Assembly (NCBI GenBank): GCA_023423995.1
Contig: JAFAEL010000019.1
Location: forward strand, 1 to 16,290
Reading direction: 5' to 3'
DNA from: Pseudomonadota bacterium
GTDB lineage: Bacteria > Pseudomonadota > Alphaproteobacteria > Rhizobiales > Beijerinckiaceae
Length of the DNA: 16,290 nucleotides
Below, piece after piece: positions 1 through 8,181 of this stretch (position 1 is its first letter; the number at the start of each line of letters is the position of its first letter). Position numbers and translations under genes: made by a program. Below the pieces are notes generated by a model that saw only the letters and a list, made by a program, of their open reading frames with translations, did no database searches and was not told the origin of the DNA.

Positions 1-19
1 ACCGGGGGCTGAGGGCGGG

Positions 20-3000
20 CTACAGGAACAGGAAGTCGCTCGCCTGGAGCATCGAGGCCGTCACGCCCGTGAGCGTCACGGAGTGACCCGGCTCGACCGT
101 GACCACGGCATCGGCTCCCGAACTCGCGATGTGAGTCTGGCGCCAGGTGGCGAAGTCGCCGACGTTCAGGGCGAACGAACGGAAGTCGAGAACATCCTCG
201 CCTCGCGTGAAATCCGTGATCGTGTCCTGGCCGAAGCCGGGCCCGAAGCTGAAGACATCGCGCCCGGCGCCACCGGTCAGAAGGTCGTCGCCGCCCTCCC
301 CCCTGATCCAGTCGACCCCTGCGCCCCCGCTGATCCGGTTCGCGCGGCCGTCCCCGATCAGGAGGTCGTTGAACGCGCTCCCCGTGATGCCGGTCGCGGC
401 GGGATCGATGGAGGTCACCGCCTCGGAGAGGGGCGGATCGGCCAGGAAGGTGGAGGCCCAGTGCCCGGCCATCTTCCTGTAGCCGACATCGTTCGGATGG
501 ATGCCGTCCCAGAGATCGGACAGCGCGACGCTCGGCATCTCGACGAGGCTCACGTCCTGGCCGCGAGCCGCGGCATCCGCCACGACGCTTCGGATGGCGG
601 CGTTCACGTTGGTGACCTGCGTGGCGTATCCCGCGAGGGGCAGCAGGGTCGACACGTAGACATGCGTCGAGGGGCTCGCCTGCGCGACATGGTCGAGCAT
701 GCCGGCGATCTCGGCCCGTACCGCGTCCTGCGGGTTGCTCTTGTAGAAGATGTCGTTGGTGCCGGCCATGAGGAGGATGGCGCTTGGCGTGTAGGTCGCG
801 AGCAGGCCCGGAAGGAGGGCCTGGATGTCGTCCCCGGTCTCCCCCGGATAGCCGGCATGCTGGGGATCGGGCACCTGGCCGTTGCTGTTCGGCCCCACGA
901 GATCGATCAGGCGACCCTCCCGGATCACGTTCTCGTAGAAGAAGCCGCGATAGCCGTGCTCGTCCTGGCCGGGAGGCGCATCGCCGTTCGTGATCGAGTC
1001 GCCGAGCGCCATCACCTTCGTCGAGAGCGACCAGGTCCCACTCCCGAGATCGGCCCTGACGCCGCGGGCGGCGCCCGACAGGTCGAGCGCGCTCCCGCCG
1101 CTCCCGCCGCCTACCGTGAAAAGGAAGCTCTGCGCCACGGGCGTGGAGCCATCCTCGTTGCCGTCCTCGACCGAGACGGAGAACGACGGGGCTGCCGACG
1201 AGCCGTCATGGCGGAAGGAGACCTGCCCGTTCGAGAGCTGCTGCGGTGTGAAGGTCGTGGCCGAAGCCCCGGCCACCAGCACGCTCCCGCCCACGGCGGC
1301 CAAAACCCTGAAGGACACGCCCGTCGCGCTGTCGTCCGGGTCGGAATAGAAGAGGTCCGCGCTCGTCAGCACGTAGGTGCCGCCGCTGGAGACGGTCGCC
1401 CTGAGGTCGCCCGTGAGGCTCGGCGGGGTGTTGGACGCGGCGCCTCCGACATTGAACACGAAGTTGCGCACGATGGGGGCGGAGCCATCCTCGTTGCCGT
1501 CCTCGACGAAGATCGTGAAGCCGCCGACCGGCTCGGAGCCATCGTGCCGATAGGTGAGCTGGCCCGAGGCGAATTGCGCGGCCGTGAAGGTGAAGACGCG
1601 CGAGCCGTTCAGGAAGATGTCGCCGTTGTTGATGTCGTCCACCTCGAAGGTGATGCCGGCAGGCCCGTCGTCGGGATCGGAGTAGAAGAAGTCGCTCGTC
1701 GTGAACTGGTAGGTGCCGCCATCGGCGATGTTGGCCTGGAGGTCGCCGGTCAGGGTGGGCGCCGTGTTGCCGCCCGCAGCCGCCACCGTGAGAGCAAAGC
1801 TCCGCGCGACCGGCGCGGAACCGTCCTCGTTCCCGTCCTCGACGGAGACGGAGAACGATGGGGCAGCGGATGAACCGTCGTGGCGGAAGGAGACCTGCCC
1901 GCTCGAGAGCTGCTGCGGCGTGAAGCTCGCGGCGGACGCCCCGGCCACCAGGAGGCTGCCGCCCGCGACCGCCGAGACCGCGAAGGACACGCCGGTCGCG
2001 CTGTCGTCCGGGTCGGAATAGAAGAGATCTGCGGTCGTGAGCACGTAGGTGCCGCCGCTGGAAACGGTCGCCCGCAGGTCGCCCGTGAGGGTCGGCGGCG
2101 TGTTCACCTGTCCGGTCGTCACGTTGAACACGAAGTTCTGCGCCACCGGCGTGGAGCCGTCCTCGTTCCCGTCCTCGACGAAGATCCGGAAGCTGCCGAC
2201 GGGCTCCGTCCCGTCATGCCAGTAGGAGATCTGGCCGGCCGCAAGCTGCTCGGCCGTGAAGCTCGAAACCGCCGAGCCGTTGCGCAGCACGAAGCCGTTA
2301 TCGAGGTTGCTCACCCCGAAAGTGATGCCGGAGGGGCCGTCATCGGGGTCGGTGTAGAAGAAGTCGCTCGTCGTGAACTGGTAGGTCGTCCCGTTTGCGA
2401 TCGTCGCCTGAAGATCGCCCGTGAGGGTCGGGGCGACGTTGCCCTGGCCGGCCGTGAGTTGGACCGACGCGAGAGCGCTCGCGATCGCCTGGCCGCCATT
2501 TGCGGTGCCGTCGCCGTCATTGAGCGCGAAGGTGATCTGGCGGGGCGATGTCGGGCTGCCGGTTCCGGTCGAAAAGCCGATATGCTGGAGCAGCGTCTGG
2601 ACGTTCGCGGGCGTGGCGCTCGTGTTCAGGCTGACGACGAGGTCTGCGCCGTTTGTCCCGCCGGATACCGTGCCGATGCTCGTCCCGCCGACACGGACGG
2701 TCCCGCTCGAGAGCGTCACGGTCGTATCCGTGACGATGCGGAGCTGGTCTCCGGCCGAGCCGTTCTCCGTGAAGCCGACGCGAAGCGAACCCCCGCCGAA
2801 ACTCGCGGAGTCGATGTCGGCGACGAGGGCAGCCGGGGCGATCTTCGCGGGGGCGCCGCCGGTCTGGTAGGAGAGCGCGGCGCCCGTGCCTGCAGCGGCG
2901 CCATTCAGGTCCATGCTCGGCGCGTCGTTGACGCGCGTGATCGACACGCTCGCATCGCGCGCCAGGCTCGCCTCCGTCCCATCGCTCGCCACCACGCGGA

Positions 3001-3796
3001 CCGTTCGCGCCGCGGTGGACGGCTGGTCGCTCCCGTTCTCGTAGACGATGCCGCGCAGGATCGCTTGGTACGTCGCGGCAGACGCGCTGCCCGCGATGCT
3101 CAGCACGCCGGTGGTCGCGGCGTAGGAGACGGCGAGTCCGGCGGCTGCGGCGGCGCTTGCGGCCGCAGCGTCGAGGCTCAGCCGCTCGAGCGCATTGCCG
3201 TCCGGGCGGGACAGGAGGGTCGCCGTGAGCGAAACAAGGCTGGTCGTGTCGGGATCGGTCAGCGTCGCGGCCGGCGCCACGAGTGTGGAGCGGTTCTCGA
3301 TGAACGTTGCCGAGGCGCCCGTTCCCGACGCACTCCCGTTCAGGTCCAGCACCGGCCGATCGTTGACGGGCGTCACGGTGACGGTGTCGGCCCGGACGGT
3401 GCCCGCCAGATCGAGTGAGATCGTCTGGCTCGTCGCCGGGGCGTCGCTCAGATCGGAATAGGTGAGGTTCCGCAGCACGGTCTGCACCCGCGCCGCCGTC
3501 GCGTTGCTGTTGAACGCGATCACGAGATCGGCGCCGTTGCTGCCGCCGGAGATCGAGCCGACCGTCACGCCGCCGACCCGGACGCTCGTGCCCGAGAGGC
3601 TCACGCCGCTGCCGAAGCCGATCAGCGCTTCCGGAAGCAGTCCGGACAAGCGCAGCGCCTGGCCGTTGAAGTTGCCGCTCGCGCTCAGCGTCGCGCTCGG
3701 CGCGAGGAGAATGGCGGATGCCCCCTCCTGGTAGCTTCTGCTCTCGTTGAGCCCGGCGCCGGAGCCGTTCAGATCGAAGGTCGTGACGGTGGCCAT
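20..3796 (-). CDS. Large secreted cadherin-repeat / SGNH hydrolase / RTX protein
   Basis: This 1258-residue protein is probably exported by a type I system and acts outside the cell as an esterase or carbohydrate/lipid hydrolase carried on an adhesin-like stalk. No N-terminal signal peptide is visible. Three N-terminal modules each begin with a DLNG motif (near residues 8, 150 and 296) and are joined by VNDRP/VNDAP linkers typical of cadherin-like repeats. Four further repeats of about 112 residues (452-899) alternate in an A-B-A-B pattern. The SGNH domain spans about 925-1120, with GDSI (Ser934), a YPGETGDD block, GTND (1012-1015) and DGIHPND (Asp1097, His1100), so the catalytic set looks complete. 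The C-terminus has RTX nonapeptides (GGAGVDWIR from 1157, GGAGRDVF at 1175) and ends in DFLFL. No type I secretion genes are in the window. The ATG has only a weak Shine-Dalgarno sequence. The substrate cannot be read from sequence. Confidence 0.9.
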   Translation of the reverse strand: MATVTTFDLNGSGAGLNESRSYQEGASAILLAPSATLSASGNFNGQALRLSGLLPEALIGFGSGVSLSGTSVRVGGVTVGSISGGSNGADLVIAFNSNATAARVQTVLRNLTYSDLSDAPATSQTISLDLAGTVRADTVTVTPVNDRPVLDLNGSASGTGASATFIENRSTLVAPAATLTDPDTTSLVSLTATLLSRPDGNALERLSLDAAAASAAAAAGLAVSYAATTGVLSIAGSASAATYQAILRGIVYENGSDQPSTAARTVRVVASDGTEASLARDASVSITRVNDAPSMDLNGAAAGTGAALSYQTGGAPAKIAPAALVADIDSASFGGGSLRVGFTENGSAGDQLRIVTDTTVTLSSGTVRVGGTSIGTVSGGTNGADLVVSLNTSATPANVQTLLQHIGFSTGTGSPTSPRQITFALNDGDGTANGGQAIASALASVQLTAGQGNVAPTLTGDLQATIANGTTYQFTTSDFFYTDPDDGPSGITFGVSNLDNGFVLRNGSAVSSFTAEQLAAGQISYWHDGTEPVGSFRIFVEDGNEDGSTPVAQNFVFNVTTGQVNTPPTLTGDLRATVSSGGTYVLTTADLFYSDPDDSATGVSFAVSAVAGGSLLVAGASAASFTPQQLSSGQVSFRHDGSSAAPSFSVSVEDGNEDGSAPVARSFALTVAAAGGNTAPTLTGDLQANIADGGTYQFTTSDFFYSDPDDGPAGITFEVDDINNGDIFLNGSRVFTFTAAQFASGQLTYRHDGSEPVGGFTIFVEDGNEDGSAPIVRNFVFNVGGAASNTPPSLTGDLRATVSSGGTYVLTSADLFYSDPDDSATGVSFRVLAAVGGSVLVAGASATTFTPQQLSNGQVSFRHDGSSAAPSFSVSVEDGNEDGSTPVAQSFLFTVGGGSGGSALDLSGAARGVRADLGSGTWSLSTKVMALGDSITNGDAPPGQDEHGYRGFFYENVIREGRLIDLVGPNSNGQVPDPQHAGYPGETGDDIQALLPGLLATYTPSAILLMAGTNDIFYKSNPQDAVRAEIAGMLDHVAQASPSTHVYVSTLLPLAGYATQVTNVNAAIRSVVADAAARGQDVSLVEMPSVALSDLWDGIHPNDVGYRKMAGHWASTFLADPPLSEAVTSIDPAATGITGSAFNDLLIGDGRANRISGGAGVDWIRGEGGDDLLTGGAGRDVFSFGPGFGQDTITDFTRGEDVLDFRSFALNVGDFATWRQTHIASSGADAVVTVEPGHSVTLTGVTASMLQASDFLFL
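1100..2443 (-). repeat. Tandem duplication of a 672-bp unit within the cadherin-like region
   Basis: Two consecutive 672-bp units encode residues 452-675 and 676-899 of the large secreted protein. Each unit contains an A module (starting GNVAPTLTGDL or GNTAPTLTGDL) and a B module (starting NTPPTLTGDL or NTPPSLTGDL). The B modules share long nearly identical DNA stretches; for example, the acgtaggtgccgccgctgga segment occurs at 1371 and again at 2043. The spacing is a whole number of codons (224), so copy number can change without breaking the frame. Confidence 0.9.
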
Positions 3797-4063
3797 CTCG
3801 CGCCCCAGGACCGAAGGTGCTCGGCACCTCAGCGGATCAGAGAGGGCTCCTCGATCGCATGGATCCTTCGATTCGAGGCGAATGCTTTGGTAGTAAGCTG
3901 AGGCAAATCCGGTCTATCCGCCGGATACCAGCTCGCAAAACCGGCCTTAAGGAGATCACGCCGCAGTTGTTCTCCGCTCTTCGACCTAGATAGTCTTGGT
4001 ATCAACCTAGAACTACGCAGCCCCAGACTGCCCCGATCCGGCTGGACCGGACAGGGCCGGTCC
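3797..4063. other. Intergenic gap between the TRAP operon and the secreted hydrolase gene
   Basis: This 267-bp stretch separates two minus-strand genes and holds no convincing gene. It contains a small hairpin (3815-3829, arms aggtgc/gcacct) in the probable leader of the secreted hydrolase, and a hairpin next to the large-permease stop, listed separately. It is the only plausible place for the hydrolase's own promoter, but I see no convincing -35/-10 pair. Confidence 0.5.
4044..4063 (-). terminator. Stem-loop directly after the large-permease stop codon
   Basis: A perfect 7-bp inverted repeat (ggaccgg/ccggtcc) with a 6-nt loop abuts the TAG stop of the TRAP large permease. No T-run follows on the minus strand, so it is not a canonical intrinsic terminator. 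It may instead protect the 3' end of the operon transcript. Confidence 0.3.
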
Positions 4064-5806
4064 CTATTTCCCGTACAGGTATTCCGGCAGCCAGAGAGCC
4101 ATGCCGGGCCAGAGATAAATGATGATCATGCAGAGCACGACGACGGCCATGTAGGGCATCATACCAGCGAAGATCTGGTTCAGCGTGACGTGCGGCGGCG
4201 CGACGCCGCGGAGATAGAAGGCCGACATTGCCACGGGAGGCGACAGGAAGGCCGCTTGCAGGTTCACGAAGACGAGGACGCCCCACAGGATCGGATCGAT
4301 GCCGAAATGCTGAAGCAGCGGCAGGAAGATCGGAACGAAGATGATGATGATCTCCGTCCATTCCAGCGGCCATCCGAGGATGAAGATGATGGCCTGGGAC
4401 AGGAGCATGAACTGCGTCGGCGTGAGGTCGAGGGACAGGACCCAGCGCTCCAGGAGCGCCTGACCGCCCAGGAGCGCGAATACGGCGGAAAAGAGCGCCG
4501 AGCCGACAAAGAGCCAGCACACCATCGCCGTCGTCTTGGCGGTCAGGAACACCGCCTCTTTCGTCCGCTTCCAGTTCAGCGTGCGCGCGAAGAGGGCCAG
4601 CAGGAAGGCGCCGGCTGCACCGATAGCGGCCGACTCCGTCGCGGTGGTGATACCGAGAAGGATCGCGCCGAGCACCAGCGCGATGAGGATCGCCATCGGC
4701 AGGACGGAGCTTGAGAGCAGCTTCACGACCTGCAGTTTCTCGGCCGTCATCCGGGCGTAGTAGCGAGCGAGCGCAAGGACGGCGACGACCGCCAGGACCC
4801 CGAACGTCACGTAGAATGTGGTGGAGACACTGACCTCTGCGGCGACAGGAGCCGCAGCGGGCGCTCCGAGTTGCTCGAGGCCTTCCGGCACTTCCTCGAC
4901 GCGCGCGAACGGATAGACGACGACGTACCACCACCAGAGGCTCAGAATGCCGGCCACGAGCCCTAGCGGAATGAGGCTGGCGGCGAAGTTCCCGACAATG
5001 TGGCGATAGCGGATCGGGCCCGCATCCGTGCTGATCGACAAGGCCTTCGCGGGGGATGCCAGCGCGGCTGCGAGTCCGCGCACCATGTTCATCGGATAGG
5101 CCGTCTGGAAGCGGCGGATCCAGTCGGGGACCGGAATGCGCGTCGCTTCCTCCGGCAGCGCCGGAGCGAGCGACGGGTTCAGCATCGTCCGGCCGATCAC
5201 GTAGAGAATGTAGAGAAGGGCCAGAAACAGGCCGGGAAACATCGCGGCCGCATAGAGCTTTACGACGGACTGGCCGGCGACCGCGGCGTAGACGATGATC
5301 ATCACCGAGGGCGGGATCAGGATGCCGAGCGTCCCGCCGGCCGTGATAACCCCCGCCGCGATCCGCGTATCGTAGCCCGCGCGCAGCATCGGCTGGAGCG
5401 CGACCACCCCCATCAGGACCACGACGGCGCCGACCAGACCCGTCGCCATGCCCCAGAATGCGCAGACGGCCAACGTGGTGACGGCAAGCGAGGCCGGCAC
5501 CCGCCGAAAGGCGAGTTGCACGGAGTAGAACATCTTGTCGACGAGGGCCCCGCGTTCCATCACGTAGCCCATCAGCACGAAGAGCGGGATCGCGATCAGG
5601 ACGTCGTTCGTCATCGCACCGTAGGTGCGCTGGACCATGAGGTCGAAGATGCGGTTGTCGAGTAGCGCCTGCCCCGGGACATAGAAGGCGTAGAAGCCGA
5701 ACATCATCCCGAGGCCCATCAGCGTGAAGGCCGTCGGGAACCCCATCATGATCGCGACCACGATGAGGCCGAGCATCACAAGCCCGAGCGCGGGATCGCC
5801 GATCAT
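4064..5806 (-). CDS. dctM: TRAP transporter large permease (DctM family) with internal insertion
   Basis: This is the large membrane subunit of a tripartite ATP-independent periplasmic transporter, which couples solute uptake to an ion gradient in the inner membrane. Family features are clear: an early hydrophobic block, IPLFVLMGYVMERG near residue 73, GTLGILIPPSVMIIVYA near 158, ITTATESAAIGAAGA near 386 and a conserved C-terminal half containing WGVLVFVNLQAAFLSPP. At 580 residues it is about 150 longer than most members. The extra segment lies at roughly residues 212-355 and includes two added hydrophobic stretches (about 274-298 and 329-349) around an Ala/Pro/Glu-rich loop. The ATG overlaps the stop of the small permease by 3 bp, indicating translational coupling. 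The frame is intact, so the insertion looks like a subfamily trait rather than damage. Confidence 0.93.
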   Translation of the reverse strand: MIGDPALGLVMLGLIVVAIMMGFPTAFTLMGLGMMFGFYAFYVPGQALLDNRIFDLMVQRTYGAMTNDVLIAIPLFVLMGYVMERGALVDKMFYSVQLAFRRVPASLAVTTLAVCAFWGMATGLVGAVVVLMGVVALQPMLRAGYDTRIAAGVITAGGTLGILIPPSVMIIVYAAVAGQSVVKLYAAAMFPGLFLALLYILYVIGRTMLNPSLAPALPEEATRIPVPDWIRRFQTAYPMNMVRGLAAALASPAKALSISTDAGPIRYRHIVGNFAASLIPLGLVAGILSLWWWYVVVYPFARVEEVPEGLEQLGAPAAAPVAAEVSVSTTFYVTFGVLAVVAVLALARYYARMTAEKLQVVKLLSSSVLPMAILIALVLGAILLGITTATESAAIGAAGAFLLALFARTLNWKRTKEAVFLTAKTTAMVCWLFVGSALFSAVFALLGGQALLERWVLSLDLTPTQFMLLSQAIIFILGWPLEWTEIIIIFVPIFLPLLQHFGIDPILWGVLVFVNLQAAFLSPPVAMSAFYLRGVAPPHVTLNQIFAGMMPYMAVVVLCMIIIYLWPGMALWLPEYLYGK

Positions 5807-6471
5807 GACTGGAGCTCGCTGCCCATGCCGCGTTGACGGGCGGTTTCGTCGATCTTCTGTGCGCGAGCGATCGCCGCACGGCGGGTGTCGTCATCGACCA
5901 GGGTCGATTGCGAAAGCTGCTCCTCGATCACGTCCATCTCGGCGGCATCCTTCAGCCTCGATGGCCAGACGCCAGTCTTGAGCGTGACGAGACAACGGAC
6001 GATCTCGGCCGCGCCCTGGAGCAGGATCAGGGCACCCGAGATCGGGATCATCGCTTTGAAGTGATAGATGGGCGGCCCGTCCGCGGTCGTCGTCGAATGC
6101 TCGCCGATGCGCCAGGACAAGGCCGCATAATCGTAGCCGGCCCAGAGCAGGGCCAGGATCCCAGGCACGAAGAAGACGAGATACAGCACGAGGTCGAGCG
6201 CTGCCTGCGTGCGGGGACGCATCGACGAATAGAGGAAGTCGCCCCGAACATGGGCGTTCTGCGCCAGCGTGTAGGCCCCGGCCAGCATGAAGAGCGTGCC
6301 GTAGAGGATGTTCATGGCGTCGAAGATCCACGCCGTGGGCATGTTCAAGATGTACCGCTTGAACACTTCCGCGCAGACCAGCAGCATCAGGGCGATGATG
6401 AGCCAGGCCGCCGCCTTGCCCACGAAGGTGCTGACGGCGTCGACGCCATGGATCAGTCGCTGAACATTCAT
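5803..6471 (-). CDS. dctQ: TRAP transporter small permease (DctQ family)
   Basis: This 222-residue protein is the small membrane subunit of the TRAP transporter, which associates with the large permease. Four hydrophobic segments are visible at about residues 14-36, 52-70, 91-112 and 130-152, the usual DctQ topology. A charged tail of about 60 residues follows (TLKTGVWPSRLKDAAEMD onward) and is probably cytoplasmic; it is longer than the family core needs. The gene sits between the binding protein (87-bp gap) and the large permease (overlapping start), the common P-Q-M order. The ribosome binding site is weak, so expression may depend on the upstream gene's transcript. Confidence 0.92.
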   Translation of the reverse strand: MNVQRLIHGVDAVSTFVGKAAAWLIIALMLLVCAEVFKRYILNMPTAWIFDAMNILYGTLFMLAGAYTLAQNAHVRGDFLYSSMRPRTQAALDLVLYLVFFVPGILALLWAGYDYAALSWRIGEHSTTTADGPPIYHFKAMIPISGALILLQGAAEIVRCLVTLKTGVWPSRLKDAAEMDVIEEQLSQSTLVDDDTRRAAIARAQKIDETARQRGMGSELQS

Positions 6472-6510
6472 GCGGGCTGTCGCACTGCTGAGGCTTCCGT
6501 AGCGAAAGAA

Positions 6511-6537
6511 CGCCGCCCGACCATCGGCCGAGCGGCG
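6511..6537 (-). other. Intercistronic stem-loop between TRAP binding protein and small permease
   Basis: Arms cgccgc (6511-6516) and gcggcg (6532-6537) enclose a second small stem (ccga/tcgg). The structure lies 22 bases downstream of the binding-protein stop. Such structures between a binding-protein gene and its permease genes often stabilise the upstream message or lower downstream expression; that role here is inference. Confidence 0.35.
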
Positions 6538-6558
6538 CCCGCCATCCCGAAACTTGGC

Positions 6559-7683
6559 TTAGATCTTCTTGGCGGCGGCGTTTTGGCCGAAGTAGTGGTC
6601 GTAGGCCATCCGCCGGTTGACGACCGTGTCCTGCTCCCACTTCGTCGCCCGCTGCGCGAAGGCGAGCTGCGACTGCAGGATCTCCTTGAAGAGCGCGTTC
6701 TCGCCCGCCTTCTTCTTCACGACGTCGTCATAGACCTCGAGCTGCTTCTTCAGGATCGCATCCGGCGTCTTGTAGAAGCGCACGCCGCCCTGGGCGAGCT
6801 CGGCATAATCCTTCGAGTAGCGGTCGATCGCCTTCCAGGCCATGTCCTGCGAGGCCGCCTCGGTCGCGTTGAGGATGATCGCCCGCATCTTCTCGGGCAT
6901 GGCGTCGAATTTCGCCTTGCTCCACAGCACCTCGAAGCTTTCGGCATTCTGGTGGTAGCTCTGCAGCATCGAGACCTTCGAGACGTCCGGGAAGCCCAGC
7001 GCGCGGTCGGAGGAGGCGTTGTTGAACTCGGCCGCATCGAGGAGGCCGCGGTCCATGGCGGAGACGATCTCGCCGCCCGGGAGGGCGTTCACGGCCGAGC
7101 CCATGCCCTGGAACACGTCGATCGAGATGCCGACGGTGCGGAACTTGAGGCCCTGCAGGTCCTCCGCCTTGGCGACGGGCTTCTTGAACCAGCCGAGCGG
7201 CTGCGTCGGCATCGGGCCGTAGGGCAGCGACACGACGTTCGCGCCGATCGAGCTGTACAGCTTCTCGAGAAGCTCCTTGCCGCCGCCGTATTTGTGCCAG
7301 GCGAGCAGCATGTTGGCGTCCATCGCGAAGCCCGGGCCCGAGCCCCAGAGCGCGAGCGCCGTCTGCTTGCCGTAGTGGTAGACCATCACGCCATGGCCGC
7401 CGTCGAGCGTGCCCTTGGACACGGCGTCGAGAAGGCCGAAGGCGGGGACGACCGCGCCGGCGGGCAGGACCTCGATCTTCAGGTCGCCGCCGGTCATGTC
7501 GTTGATCTTCTTCGCGTAATCCAACGCGAATTCGTGGAAGATGTCCTTGGAGGGCCAGGTGCTCTGGAAGCGCATGCTGACCGGGCCCTGCGCCTTGACC
7601 ACCGTCGGCGCCGCCAAGCCGGCCGCTGTCGCGACCGCTGCCCCCGTCAGAAACTTGCGTCTACTGCCCTTCTGCTCGGTCAT
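6559..7683 (-). CDS. dctP: TRAP transporter periplasmic substrate-binding protein, TakP/FcbT1-like (COG4663 type)
   Basis: This 374-residue protein captures solute in the periplasm for the downstream TRAP permeases. The N-terminus carries a twin-arginine motif (SRRKFLTG, residues 7-14), a hydrophobic stretch and a likely cleavage site after VKA (residue 31), so Tat export is predicted. The mature part begins with RFQSTWPSKD and contains GLKFRTVG (Arg182), where DctP-family proteins place the arginine that grips the substrate carboxylate. The sequence resembles the FcbT1/TakP branch, known for keto acids, lactate and aromatic or chloroaromatic acids, so a monocarboxylate ligand is likely but not fixed. 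A strong AGGAGGA precedes the ATG by 5 bases. It is the first gene of the operon. Confidence 0.93.
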   Translation of the reverse strand: MTEQKGSRRKFLTGAAVATAAGLAAPTVVKAQGPVSMRFQSTWPSKDIFHEFALDYAKKINDMTGGDLKIEVLPAGAVVPAFGLLDAVSKGTLDGGHGVMVYHYGKQTALALWGSGPGFAMDANMLLAWHKYGGGKELLEKLYSSIGANVVSLPYGPMPTQPLGWFKKPVAKAEDLQGLKFRTVGISIDVFQGMGSAVNALPGGEIVSAMDRGLLDAAEFNNASSDRALGFPDVSKVSMLQSYHQNAESFEVLWSKAKFDAMPEKMRAIILNATEAASQDMAWKAIDRYSKDYAELAQGGVRFYKTPDAILKKQLEVYDDVVKKKAGENALFKEILQSQLAFAQRATKWEQDTVVNRRMAYDHYFGQNAAAKKI

Positions 7684-7688
7684 CCGGT

Positions 7689-7695
7689 TCCTCCT
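7689..7695 (-). promoter_or_regulatory. Strong ribosome binding site of the TRAP binding protein
   Basis: AGGAGGA on the minus strand lies 5 bases before the ATG. It is much stronger than the sites before the two permease genes, which fits the need for excess periplasmic binding protein. Confidence 0.75.
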
Positions 7696-7810
7696 GATCT
7701 CCGGCAGTTATTTCCGCCGGTTATCGGAGCAACTAAGGACCAATATCACCGCATGACAAGCGCGATTGCGGTCATCGAGCCTAGGCTTTTGGTCTTGGTA
7801 CCTGTTGTTT

Positions 7811-7837
7811 CGGGGCCGGACTGGCGGTCCGGCCCCG
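7811..7837 (-). terminator. Strong GC-rich hairpin after the small exported protein
   Basis: A perfect 11-bp inverted repeat (cggggccggac/gtccggccccg) with a 5-nt loop starts 13 bases downstream of the stop of the small secreted protein and upstream of the TRAP operon. On the minus strand it is followed by AAACAACAGG rather than a T-run. It is thus a candidate terminator or transcript-end structure separating the small gene from the TRAP operon, not a textbook Rho-independent terminator. Confidence 0.5.
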
Positions 7838-7850
7838 AGTGGAAATCGGC

Positions 7851-8165
7851 CTAGTCGCAGATCTCGCGCGGGCGCACGTCCCAACCCCAGCCGGGGACCC
7901 AGACGCGGCGGTGCACGACGTAGCATTCGCCGTAGACGGGCACCGGCGGCGGCGGGGCGTAATAGGCCGGCGGCGGTCCGTAGGCCGGGCGCGCAGCCGA
8001 GGCGATCGCGGCACCGGCGGCCACGCCGCCGAGGATGCCGACCGCAGCGGCAGCGCCGGGGCTCCAGCCGCGGCCGTAATAGCCGCCAGCCTCGGCCGGG
8101 ATGCTGGCAGCAATCGTGACCGCCGCGATGCCTGCGGCCGCGGCGGCGATCTTCAGGGAAGCCAT
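7851..8165 (-). CDS. Small exported Gly/Pro-rich protein with glycine-zipper-like segment
   Basis: This 104-residue protein has no assigned function. It begins with a Sec-type signal peptide (MASLKI, then an Ala-rich hydrophobic run, cleavage likely after AEA near residue 29). A Gly/Ala-rich segment resembling a glycine zipper follows (SPGAAAAVGILGGVAAGAA), then a Tyr/Pro-rich linker (YGPPPAYYAPPPP) and a Trp-rich C-terminal end with two cysteines (ECYVVHRRVW and REICD) that could form a disulfide. Small proteins of this plan are common in Hyphomicrobiales envelopes. The ATG at 8165 is chosen over the GTG at 8174 because AGGAGGAG (8174-8181) overlaps the GTG but is well spaced from the ATG. 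It is probably monocistronic. Confidence 0.8.
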   Translation of the reverse strand: MASLKIAAAAAGIAAVTIAASIPAEAGGYYGRGWSPGAAAAVGILGGVAAGAAIASAARPAYGPPPAYYAPPPPVPVYGECYVVHRRVWVPGWGWDVRPREICD

Positions 8166-8173
8166 GGCGAACA

Positions 8174-8181
8174 CTCCTCCT
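8174..8181 (-). promoter_or_regulatory. Ribosome binding site that decides the small protein's start
   Basis: AGGAGGAG on the minus strand lies 8 bases before the ATG at 8165. The in-frame GTG at 8174 overlaps this site and so cannot be the start that uses it. Confidence 0.75.

Noticed and set aside
83..1873. Long plus-strand open frame (596 codons) opposite the secreted hydrolase gene
   Set aside because: Its translation is Arg/Gly/Val-rich with no recognisable domain. It mirrors the third-position GC bias of the real gene, whose motifs are unmistakable.
1880..3418. Long plus-strand open frame (512 codons)
   Set aside because: It is antisense to the repeat region of the secreted hydrolase, has shadow-like composition and shows no motifs.
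4002..5894. Second minus-strand frame of 630 codons over the TRAP large permease
   Set aside because: Its Arg/His/Pro-rich translation contrasts with the clear membrane protein in the neighbouring frame; it is a GC-driven shadow.
7684..7780. A sigma-70 promoter for the TRAP operon (TTGTCA with 17-bp spacing to TTAGTT on the minus strand)
   Set aside because: The -10 match is too poor to list as a feature, although a promoter must lie in this gap if the upstream hairpin ends the preceding transcript.
5833..7854. Plus-strand open frame of 673 codons opposite the TRAP genes
   Set aside because: It spans two well-supported genes and an intergenic gap on the other strand and has no recognisable domain.
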